Shown here one piece after another: positions 1-5,673 of a stretch of DNA of 6,425 bases; the first letter of the stretch is position 1, and the number at the start of each line of letters is the position of its first letter. The notes under the pieces are model-generated. The model searched no databases and had not been told where the DNA came from. It saw only the letters and a program-made list of their open reading frames with translations. Source of the stretch: DATDMG01 sp036518955. Lineage in GTDB: Bacteria > Actinomycetota > Actinomycetes > Actinomycetales > Kineosporiaceae. The stretch lies in the NCBI GenBank assembly GCA_036518955.1, contig DATDMG010000091.1, positions 1 to 6,425 of the forward strand. Reading direction: 5' to 3'. The position numbers were made by a program, and so were the translations under genes.

Positions 1-123
1 TACGCCGACACCCGCCTCCCCACCGGCGCCTGGACCGCAACCCCCCAAGAAGCCCTCGACTGCGCCCTCGGCCTCTACCTCAACGACCCCACCACCTGGG
101 AAGCCGACCCCCAGCAGGATTAA
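1..123 (+). CDS. C-terminal end of an unrecognised protein (5' end outside window)
   Basis: The frame is open from the first base and ends at TAA (121-123), giving 40 residues that start YADTRLPTGAW and end TWEADPQQD. The codons are strongly C-ending, as in a real high-GC gene. The tail is acidic and soluble, with no membrane segment. I do not recognise the family and no function can be assigned from this piece. The next gene continues in the same frame directly after the stop and shows homology to its own family before its first ATG. This end may therefore be a recombination junction rather than a native gene terminus. Confidence 0.5.
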   Translation, partial: YADTRLPTGAWTATPQEALDCALGLYLNDPTTWEADPQQD

Positions 124-156
124 CGCGGGGCGGCACTAGGCCCCTTCCTCGTCTGC

Positions 157-834
157 ATGGCACTGGTACCGCTGCGTACCAGCATGGCCAACACCGACGC
201 ATCCCTGATCCTGGTGCTCGTCGTGGTCACGGTCGCGTCCAACGGGTACCGCCTCGCGGGCCTGCTCGCCGCAGCATCGGCCGGGGTCTGGTTCGACTTC
301 TTCCTCACCCGCCCGTACGAGCGGTTCGTCATCACCAACCGCGACGACGTGGAAACGACCGTGCTGCTGTTCATGGTCGGCCTGGCCGTGACCGAACTGG
401 CGGTCTGGGGACGCCGCCAGCATGCCGAGGTCAGCCGCCGCCAAGGCTACGAAGCAGGAATCCGGGACGCCGCCGGATCCCTGGCCGGAGAGCCGTCCAC
501 GGCCGTCACCATCGACCGGGTCACCGGACAGCTCACCCACCTGCTGCAGTTGACCGCCTGCCGCTTCGACTACGGCGCGGGCATCCTCGGAGGCCGGCCA
601 CGCTTGCGCCCGGACGGCCAGGTCGAGGCCGCCCGCACCGTTCTGGACGTCGACCAGTTCGGCTTACCCACGGACCAAGACCTCGAACTGCTCGTGATGA
701 CCGGCCCCACCTACCGCGGGCGGTTCCTCATGCACGCGGCCCCCGGCTCCCACCCCAGCCTGACCCAGCGCCTCGTCGCCGCCGCCCTCGCCGAGCGCGT
801 CGGGGCCGTCCTGGGCGACACCCCACGCCAATGA
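157..834 (+). CDS. DUF4118 (KdpD-like transmembrane) domain protein, probably N-terminally shortened
   Basis: A 225-residue protein. Hydrophobic segments lie at about residues 15-30, 33-51 and 68-86. The motif GVWFDFFLTRPYERF (about 44-58) and the run VTELAVWGRRQ are typical of the DUF4118 membrane domain also found in KdpD-type sensor kinases. The cytoplasmic part (about 90-225) resembles the ligand-binding-like tail of stand-alone actinobacterial DUF4118 proteins, with ACRFDYG, GLPTDQDLELLV and PSLTQRLVAAALAERVGA. There is no kinase domain, so the role is unknown; membrane-associated sensing is a guess. ATG 157 is the only usual start after the preceding TAA and has no clear Shine-Dalgarno site. 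The in-frame codons before it (124-156, giving ALGPFLVC) also look like family sequence, namely the front of the first helix. This suggests 5' truncation. Confidence 0.8.
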   Translation: MALVPLRTSMANTDASLILVLVVVTVASNGYRLAGLLAAASAGVWFDFFLTRPYERFVITNRDDVETTVLLFMVGLAVTELAVWGRRQHAEVSRRQGYEAGIRDAAGSLAGEPSTAVTIDRVTGQLTHLLQLTACRFDYGAGILGGRPRLRPDGQVEAARTVLDVDQFGLPTDQDLELLVMTGPTYRGRFLMHAAPGSHPSLTQRLVAAALAERVGAVLGDTPRQ

Positions 835-867
835 TCAGCTGAACGGAGCCATCTGACGCTGATCTTT
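833..867 (+). terminator. Weak terminator-like hairpin after the DUF4118 gene
   Basis: GATCAGC (833-839) pairs with GCTGATC (858-864) around an 18-base loop and is followed by TTT. An alternative pairing of GCTGAA (838-843) with TTCAGC (866-871) overlaps it. The stem starts inside the stop codon and is short, so this is only a candidate. Confidence 0.3.
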
Positions 868-1043
868 CAGCCGGGTCTTCGTTGTCGGTTCACCAGGGAT
901 TGTTGATCTTTGTTGGTCTCGTCGCGGGTGAGTTTCTCGTGGTTGAGGTCCCTGCGGTGGACGGCACGGCGTGCGTGCCTGTGTTCGGAGGGGCGGCCCG
1001 TGGCGGGTCGGCGCTGAAACGGCCGTCGGGTGGGGGCTCGGGC

Positions 1044-1290
1044 CCCGCCACGACCGTCGAGGCCGGGTCGCGAGGTAGCCCCAGTACTGGTCGACGGCGA
1101 CGCCGACGCTGCTCTCCGGCACTCACATCGTCAGCCCGCCACCGATCAGCACGTAGCCCCAGGTGTTCTCCCGCTACAGCCAGCCGGCGGCCGTTCCCAT
1201 CATCGGCAGCCAGAACGCGAGGTCTTGGACATAGGTCGGGATGCCGGCTCGACGACCCGCGGGTGCGGGGCCGTCAGCAGCTCGCCACGA
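1044..1290 (-). pseudogene. Remnant of a small actinobacterial membrane protein, broken by two stops and a frameshift
   Basis: Read on the - strand, the run GIPTYVQDLAFWLPMMG, then AAGWL-stop-RENTWGYVLIGG, then GLTM-stop-VPESS and VAVDQYWGY matches a small integral membrane protein family common in actinobacteria. In that family the pattern is YVQDL.FWLP, WLWRR.PWGY, LTMW.IES and .AVDQW.GH, from memory. Both stops, TAG (1174-1176) and TGA (1123-1125), fall exactly where the family has Trp (TGG). Each is one G-to-A change away. The following DPASTV lies one frame over (about 1055-1072), so a one-base indel has occurred too. Both ends are lost: homology begins weakly near 1290 and ends near 1044. 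The family's function is unknown to me. The match is recalled, not searched. Confidence 0.65.
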
Positions 1291-1511
1291 CTGCGCGTTT
1301 CGGCCGGCATGGGAGGAGGTGACGGAGGAAGAACAGACGGGGCGCGCTGCCCGAGCCGCAATTGCCCGGAGTCGGTGATCAACTCCGGACTCCTGCCTGC
1401 CGACGGTGGCGAACTCGGCCGGGACCGGGTCCAGCGCCTGGTGGACCCGCGGCGAACGCTGCCCGCCGACGGCTGGGCCAGTGTGCAGCCCGGCTGCTGT
1501 GGTGGTGGCGT

Positions 1512-1766
1512 TCACCAGGTGGCCTGGCTGGTGCAGCAGGCGTCGGTGCAGCCCGGGACGCACCCGCACCCGTCGTCCGGGCCACCGGCGGCGGGCAGCG
1601 CGCAGTCGGCGCACTGCTCACCCCGCCACGCCTCGGCACCTTCGCGGACCGCGACGGCGGCGATGACCAGGGCGGCGACCGGGTCGGCCCACCACCAGCC
1701 GGCGACGGTGTCCAGCAGCAGCCCGGCCAGCACGATCGCCGACAGCCAGGTGCACAGCGTTGCTCG
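1512..1766 (-). pseudogene. C-terminal remnant of a cation diffusion facilitator (CDF) metal transporter
   Basis: The - strand frame ending at 1512 reads ATLCTWLSAIVLAGLLLD, then GWWWADPVAALVIAAVAVRE and EAWRGEQC. This is the characteristic last membrane helices of small actinobacterial CDF-type cation transporters. It continues into a Cys-rich tail (CADC, CGC, PGC, DACC) that would suit soft-metal binding and ends at a normal stop. Only about 84 codons remain of a protein usually over 200 residues. Upstream of about 1766 the frame gives no family sequence and no start, so the N-terminal part including the main metal-binding helices is gone. The surviving C-terminus and stop look undamaged, which suggests deletion or recombination rather than slow decay. 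Intact members export divalent metals from the cytoplasm; this piece cannot. Confidence 0.6.
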
Positions 1767-1895
1767 GCCGCGCCCAACACCGTCAGCAGCTCCGGGCGGG
1801 CCGGCACCTCCCCGGTCGGGCGCCGAGCTCGACGCCGAGCGGCAGCTGCGCGGTGAGCTCGGCGCGGCCGCCGAATCGGTGCTGGTGCTGCGGGT

Positions 1896-2004
1896 GGATC
1901 CGGTCAGGCGAGGTCGCCCGGTTCTGGGTCAAGGTCGTGCGGGGGCCGGGGAGGAGGGCTGCTGGATCTGGACCGCCGTCGAGGTGCTTCCGGCGGCCCC
2001 TTAG
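1896..2004 (+). pseudogene. Possible HNH endonuclease fragment, frameshifted
   Basis: One + frame gives GEVARFWVKVVRGPG (from about 1907). The adjacent frame gives EEGCWIWTAVEV before a TAG at 2002-2004. Joined by a one-base shift in the G-rich run around 1945-1957, they resemble the N-terminal signature of phage or plasmid HNH endonucleases (RFW.KV...GCW.WTG). The later HNH catalytic part (the GYGRF-like segment and the His-Asn-His residues) is absent. The match rests on about 25 residues recalled from memory, so it is tentative. Confidence 0.35.
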
Positions 2005-2395
2005 CAGGAGACTTCGGAAGAGCGTTTGCTATTCACGGAATCCAAACACTCGCACCAGCCGGGAAATTTTCACAAATCCCTTGCACGCTCGGCTGGAGAT
2101 GGACATTTCCATGTTTGGAAAGCCGGGCGACGAGAGTTCCCCCAGACCACTTCTGCTAGTTTCGGGACACAAGTTGGGCGCGCCCGGACGATCAGTTTTC
2201 TTGGGTCTCGGGCGCAACGTTTGATGTCCGATTCAAGTCAAGGAGGTACACCGTGCCGATCGCAGGGTCAATCCACAGGAATGGGAATCCCGCTCGTCGG
2301 GTCCGGTCTGTGCCGAGATGCTTGCCAAGCGTGCGGACGCGACGCGGTGGGGCCGCGGGTCGACGGCGGCGAGGGCGAAAGGGGGTGGGGTGGGG
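2005..2395. other. AT-richer intergenic region upstream of the two-component operon
   Basis: No supported gene is present. From about 2010 to 2250 the sequence is visibly richer in A and T than its surroundings (for example GGGAAATTTTCACAAATCCC near 2060-2080). It is the most likely place for the promoter of the downstream regulator and kinase genes, although I cannot name a confident -35/-10 pair. It contains an inverted repeat TTTCC-6-GGAAA (2106-2121), a 10-base palindrome GGGCGCGCCC (2176-2185) and a strong orphan ribosome-binding site at 2241-2247. The sequence becomes very GC-rich again after about 2280. Confidence 0.5.
2241..2255 (+). promoter_or_regulatory. Strong ribosome-binding site with GTG start and no recognisable gene
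   Basis: AGGAGGT (2241-2247) lies five bases before GTG (2253-2255). This is the best ribosome-binding site on the + strand of the window. The frame begins MPIAGSIHRNGNPARRV and stays open to a stop at 2550-2552, but after about 20 codons it becomes Arg/Gly-rich and then runs out of frame through the response regulator gene. It may be a short leader peptide or the surviving 5' end of a gene whose body was replaced. No family is recognised. Confidence 0.35.
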
Positions 2396-3127
2396 GTGCG
2401 GGTTCTGGTGGTCGAGGACGAGCCGAAGATGCGGGCGTTGGTTGCCCGTGCCCTGGTCGAGGAGGGGTACGCCGTCGACGTCGCCGTCGACGGCGCGCAG
2501 GCCGTGGACCTGCTGGTCGTGGGCCGTTTCGACGCGGTGGTCCTGGACGTGATGCTGCCGGGCTCGGACGGGTTCGAGGTCTGTGCGGTGCTGCGGCGTC
2601 AGGGCATCTGGGTGCCGGTGCTGATGCTCACCGCCCGGGACGCTGTCGCCGATCGGGTGCGTGGCCTGGACGGCGGCGCGGACGACTACCTGACCAAGCC
2701 GTTCAGCCTGGAGGAGCTGTTGGCCCGGCTCCGTGCGCTGATCCGTCGAGGACCGGTGCCGCGTCCGGTGGTGCTCCGGGCGGGGGATCTGTGCCTGGAC
2801 CCCGCCACCCGGACGGTGACCCGTGACGGGCAGCAGATCTGCACCACCGGGAAGGAGTACGCGGTCCTGGAAGCGCTGATGCGCCGTCCCGGGGCGGTCC
2901 TGACCCGGGAGATGCTGTTGGAACACTGCTGGGACTTCGCCACCCGCCCGGCGTCCAACGTCGTGGATGCCCACATCAAGTCGCTGCGGGGCAAGGTCGA
3001 CCGGCCGTTCGCGGCGCATGCGATCGAAACCGTCCGGGGCGCGGGCTACCGGGTCCGGGCCGACGGCGGACGCGGCCGCGACGCCCCGGAGCCGTCCCCG
3101 GCCTCGACGCGTGGGCAGCTCCCGTGA
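2396..3127 (+). CDS. OmpR/PhoB-family response regulator
   Basis: A 243-residue cytoplasmic transcription regulator. The receiver domain (about 1-115) has the acidic pair E7/D8, phospho-acceptor D51 in VVLDVMLPGSDG, switch T79 in LMLTARD and K101 in LTKPFS. The DNA-binding winged helix (about 127-222) ends with SNVVDAHIKSLRGKVD and ETVRGAGYRV, the usual OmpR/PhoB pattern. GTG 2396 is chosen because it places RVLVVEDE at the normal N-terminus. ATG 2318 would add 26 unlikely residues, and GTG 2390 is also possible. The start is embedded in a cluster of G runs (2381-2402) that also supplies the ribosome-binding site. The 3' end overlaps the histidine kinase gene by GTGA, so the two are one operon and almost surely cognate partners. 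The target genes are unknown; the converging chromate operon is a neighbour, not a proven target. Confidence 0.93.
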   Translation: MRVLVVEDEPKMRALVARALVEEGYAVDVAVDGAQAVDLLVVGRFDAVVLDVMLPGSDGFEVCAVLRRQGIWVPVLMLTARDAVADRVRGLDGGADDYLTKPFSLEELLARLRALIRRGPVPRPVVLRAGDLCLDPATRTVTRDGQQICTTGKEYAVLEALMRRPGAVLTREMLLEHCWDFATRPASNVVDAHIKSLRGKVDRPFAAHAIETVRGAGYRVRADGGRGRDAPEPSPASTRGQLP

Positions 3128-4296
3128 GCCGTGTCCCGCTGCGGCTGCGCCTCACCGCGGTCTTCGCCATGGCGATGGCCGCCGTGGTGACCGGGGCCGG
3201 GTACCTCACCCTGGCCCGGTTCCAGGAGGCCCAACGCGAGTACGGCCCGGCCAGCGTGATCGGCCCGGTCCAGCAGGCTGCGCAGCAGACGGGGATGGAC
3301 GATCTGCGGGAAGAGTTGTTGATCTCGTTACCGCTCGTACTGATCGCCGCGACCCTCGGCGCCTACCTGTTGGCCGCCGCCGCGCTGCGTCCGGTGGAGC
3401 ACATGCGGGCCCAGGCCGCCGCGGTCACCGAAGACACCCCCGGGCAGCGGCTGGACGTGCCCCCCAGCCGGGACGAGATCGCCCGCCTGTCCGCCACCTT
3501 GAACACCATGCTGGACCGGTTACAGCAGGCTCTGGACCACGAACGGCGGTTCGTCGCCGATGCCAGCCACGAGCTGCGCACCCCGCTGAGCCTGCTGCGC
3601 ACCGAGCTTGAACTGGCCCTGCGCCGTCCCCGCGACGCCACGGACCTGCGGGCGGCCCTGGCCTCCGCGCTGGAGGAGACCGTCCGGCTGGTCGACCTCA
3701 CCGAGGATCTGCTGCTGCTGGCCCGCACCGACCGGGACAAGATCCATCCCGGCCATGCCGGCGCCCCGGCCGCAGTCACCGGCCAGAGCAGCGGTCACGG
3801 CGGCGGTGAGGGCTCGGACATCCTGCTGGCGCCGGTCCTGCGCCGCGTCGTCGCCCGCCAGTCGGCAGGCCCCCGGGACGGGCGTATCGCGATCGACTGC
3901 CCCGAGGACACGACGGTCGCGGTAGTCGCGGTCAGTGTCGAGCAACTGGAACGAGCCGTGACCAACCTGGTGCACAACGCCGTCCGGCACGGCCGGGAAC
4001 CGGTCACCCTGACCGCGCGCCACACCGACGGCCAGGTACGGATCCTCGTGCGTGACCACGGCCCCGGCTTCCCGGCGGCCTTCCTGCCCCAGGCCTTCGA
4101 CCGGTTCACCCGAGCCGACCCCGCACGCTCCGGACCGGGCAGCGGGCTCGGCCTGGCCATCACCGCTGCCATCGCCCGCACCGCCGGCGGCGGCTACGCA
4201 GCCCGGAACCATCCCGGCGGCGGAGCCGAGGTGTGGATCACCCTCCCCGCCGGACACCCCGCACACCCCGCGATGGATCACCCGACACCGTCGTGA
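3124..4296 (+). CDS. Membrane sensor histidine kinase, partner of the adjacent response regulator
   Basis: A 390-residue membrane kinase. It has a short basic N-terminus, TM1 (about 10-30), an extracytoplasmic loop of only about 35 residues, TM2 (about 65-87) and a HAMP-like linker (about 88-140). The HisKA domain carries the phospho-accepting H149 in DASHELRTPLSLLR. The HATPase domain has an N-box with N281 and N285 in TNLVHNAVRHG, a G1 box DHGPG (D311-G315), an F box FDRFTRAD (about 329-336) and a G2 box GPGSGLGLAI (from 338). All catalytic motifs are intact. A loose Gly/His/Ser-rich linker (about 203-233) separates the two kinase subdomains. The GTG start lies within the regulator's stop (GTGA overlap) and lacks a strong Shine-Dalgarno site, which fits translational coupling. 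The small loop suggests sensing in or at the membrane; the signal is unknown. Confidence 0.93.
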   Translation: MSRVPLRLRLTAVFAMAMAAVVTGAGYLTLARFQEAQREYGPASVIGPVQQAAQQTGMDDLREELLISLPLVLIAATLGAYLLAAAALRPVEHMRAQAAAVTEDTPGQRLDVPPSRDEIARLSATLNTMLDRLQQALDHERRFVADASHELRTPLSLLRTELELALRRPRDATDLRAALASALEETVRLVDLTEDLLLLARTDRDKIHPGHAGAPAAVTGQSSGHGGGEGSDILLAPVLRRVVARQSAGPRDGRIAIDCPEDTTVAVVAVSVEQLERAVTNLVHNAVRHGREPVTLTARHTDGQVRILVRDHGPGFPAAFLPQAFDRFTRADPARSGPGSGLGLAITAAIARTAGGGYAARNHPGGGAEVWITLPAGHPAHPAMDHPTPS

Positions 4297-4330
4297 CCGG
4301 CTGTGGTGGCCCCGGGCCCACCACAGCCGG
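4297..4330. terminator. Perfect 13-bp hairpin between converging operons, likely two-way terminator
   Basis: CCGGCTGTGGTGG (4297-4309) pairs without mismatch with CCACCACAGCCGG (4318-4330) around the loop CCCCGGGC. It begins at the base after the kinase stop and lies 34 bases beyond the stop of the opposing ChrA reading frame. There is no U run on either strand, as is common for terminators in high-GC actinobacteria. Its symmetry and position suit termination of both converging transcripts. Confidence 0.75.
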
Positions 4331-4363
4331 AGGCCACCGCAGATCGTCGATGGGGTGGGCGGG

Positions 4364-4939
4364 TCACCACGGCCAGTGCAGGGCGATGCCGGCGACGGCG
4401 CCCAGTCCGACCAGCACCGGCTCCTTGATCTTGAATCTGAGGAGCAGGCCGAGAGCTGTGACGGCCAGGATCAGGCTGGGCGGGTCGGTGAGGGTCTGCC
4501 GGGACAGGACCACGACGGCGCCGGTGATGGCCCCGGCTGCGGCGGCGGTGGCGCCCGCGACGAACGCCTGGACCTGCCGGTTGTCCCGGTGGCGGATGAA
4601 CCACCGGCCCGGCAGCACCACCCCGAGGAAGATCGGTGCGAAGATCCCGATCGTGGCGACCACGGCGCCGGCCCAGCCGACGGCCAGGTAGCCGATGAAG
4701 GTGGCGGTGATGACGACCGGGCCGGGCGTGATCAGACCCATCGCCACCGCGTCGACGAACTGGCCCTGGGTCAGCCAGTGCTGCTGATGCACCACCCCTT
4801 CGCGCAGGAACGGCACGATCGCCAGGCCGCTGCCGAAGGTCAGCGCCCCGGCCTTGACGAAGAACCACGCCAACGTCACCAGGACACCCAGCCCGGCGGT
4901 GCCGGCGGTCAGCTTGGCCGCGGTGAGCGGGACCGGCAT
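4364..4939 (-). CDS. chrA: Chromate transporter ChrA, C-terminal half (out of frame with the N-terminal half)
   Basis: This is the second half of the CHR-family chromate efflux protein. Counting from the first ATG that could start it alone (4939), it has 191 residues. It shows FGSGLAIVPFLREGVV (35-50), HWLTQGQFVDAVAMGLITPGP (54-74), GRWFIRHRDN (111-120) and LLLRFKIKEP near the end. These are strongly conserved ChrA features. The frame is open much further upstream (to 5452), but real ChrA sequence in this frame begins only near 4978 (RSAALLLPGP). The N-terminal half lies in another frame, and joining them needs a -1 shift around 4975-4990. No Shine-Dalgarno site precedes ATG 4939. Independent expression would depend on coupling to the N-half stop at 4909, which lies 30 bases inside this frame. 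The likely explanations are a frameshift mutation or a read error; a true split transporter is possible. Confidence 0.75.
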   Translation of the reverse strand: MPVPLTAAKLTAGTAGLGVLVTLAWFFVKAGALTFGSGLAIVPFLREGVVHQQHWLTQGQFVDAVAMGLITPGPVVITATFIGYLAVGWAGAVVATIGIFAPIFLGVVLPGRWFIRHRDNRQVQAFVAGATAAAAGAITGAVVVLSRQTLTDPPSLILAVTALGLLLRFKIKEPVLVGLGAVAGIALHWPW

Positions 4940-5673
4940 CCAGGTCGCGGGGCCGGGCAGGAGCAGCGCGGCGGAGCGTCCAGGGCGATCATGAGGAGTC
5001 CGGCGGCGATGAACAGGACCGCGATCTCGGCGCCGGTCAGGGCGGTGACCGCGGCCAGGACGCCGCTGATCGCCCACAGCCGCAGATCGCGGTGGTTGGT
5101 CATCCGGGCGAGCTTGTAGGCGGCGATCGCGATGATGGCCATCACCACCGGGGCGATGCCGTGGAACAGCGACTGCACGACGGGCAGGCCCGAGTACCGC
5201 GCGTACAGGACGGCGACCGCCAGCACGAGCAGGAACGACGGGGCGATGAAGGCCGCCGCCGCGGCCAACGCGCCTAGTGTGCCGCCGCGCAGGAACCCCA
5301 GCCACATCACCACCTGCGCGGCCAGCGGGCCGGGCATGGTCTGGCCGAGGGCCACCCCGTCGAGGAAGTCCTGCCGGGACAGCCACCGGCGGCGATCGAC
5401 CAGATCCCGTTGCAGGTAGCCGACGGTGGCGATCGGCCCGCCGAATCCCCACGTGCCCAGGCCGAGGAGGTAGCCGAGGAACGCCGTCCAGGGCACCGCA
5501 CGCAGCTCGGGCGGTGAGACCACGTCGCCGGAAGCCTCGGACAGCGGCGCTGCGGTCGCGGACTCCGGCGCCCCGGACTCGGCTGTCCCGGACCCGGGGG
5601 TGGCCGGCTCGGAGGAGACGGGCTTCGGTGCCGCGGTCGCCTCGTGGTGCCGGTCGGGAGGCGGTTCGGTCAT
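4909..5673 (-). CDS. chrA: Chromate transporter ChrA, N-terminal half (frame broken in the inter-domain linker)
   Basis: A 254-codon frame holding the first CHR domain of the chromate efflux protein, which moves chromate out across the cytoplasmic membrane. Residues 1-60 are a hydrophilic Ala/Pro/Ser/Glu-rich extension that looks disordered. The domain then shows GTWGFGGPIATVGYLQRDLV (73-92), WLSRQDFLDGVALGQTMPGP (97-116) and several membrane helices to about 231. Family sequence ends at LLMIALD (about 225-232), and the last 22 residues (Pro/Arg/Cys/Ser-rich) are out-of-frame translation. The ATG overlaps the ChrB stop as ATGA and has no Shine-Dalgarno site of its own, so translation is coupled to ChrB. 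Full-length ChrA would span 5673-4364, about 436 residues, with both halves otherwise undamaged. Confidence 0.8.
   Translation of the reverse strand: MTEPPPDRHHEATAAPKPVSSEPATPGSGTAESGAPESATAAPLSEASGDVVSPPELRAVPWTAFLGYLLGLGTWGFGGPIATVGYLQRDLVDRRRWLSRQDFLDGVALGQTMPGPLAAQVVMWLGFLRGGTLGALAAAAAFIAPSFLLVLAVAVLYARYSGLPVVQSLFHGIAPVVMAIIAIAAYKLARMTNHRDLRLWAISGVLAAVTALTGAEIAVLFIAAGLLMIALDAPPRCSCPAPRPGCRSRSPRPS

Larger units (their letters stand above)
835..2004. other. Gene-free decayed stretch carrying pseudogene remnants
   Basis: No intact gene is visible over about 1.2 kb. Long frames exist on both strands, but their translations are low-complexity Arg/Ala/Pro/Ser strings expected from random high-GC DNA. 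Recognisable protein pieces appear only in short runs, listed as separate entries at about 1044-1290, 1512-1766 and 1896-2004. I recognise nothing in 868-1043 or 1291-1511. A small hairpin, GGGTCCA (1427-1433) with TGGACCC (1442-1448), lies about 64 bases downstream of the stop of the cation transporter remnant. It could be that gene's old terminator. Confidence 0.6.

Noticed and set aside
1123..1176. UGA/UAG recoding (selenocysteine or stop readthrough) in the membrane-protein remnant
   Set aside because: Two different stop codons both replace Trp, a one-base frameshift follows and both ends are missing. Decay explains all of this.
1030..2004. 324-codon open frame on the + strand
   Set aside because: The translation is low-complexity Arg/Pro/Ser/Ala sequence without family motifs. 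It lies antisense to recognisable CDF and membrane-protein remnants, and only its last part contributes to the possible HNH scrap.
2176..2185. GGGCGCGCCC palindrome as an operator
   Set aside because: Perfect 10-base GC palindromes are expected by chance in DNA this GC-rich, and nothing else supports a binding site.
2192..3019. 275-codon open frame on the - strand
   Set aside because: It is the antisense shadow of the intact response regulator and shows no domain.
3520..4281. 253-codon open frame on the - strand
   Set aside because: It is antisense to the histidine kinase, whose motifs are all intact in the + frame.
4970..4995. Programmed -1 frameshifting to make full-length ChrA
   Set aside because: The - strand sequence around the shift has no X-XXY-YYZ slippery site and no obvious downstream stimulatory stem. 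Mutation, read error or a split gene are better explanations.
4052..5119. 355-codon open frame on the + strand
   Set aside because: It runs through the kinase end, the terminator hairpin and then antisense to ChrA. The sequence is Gly/Asp/Arg/Gln-rich with no family pattern.
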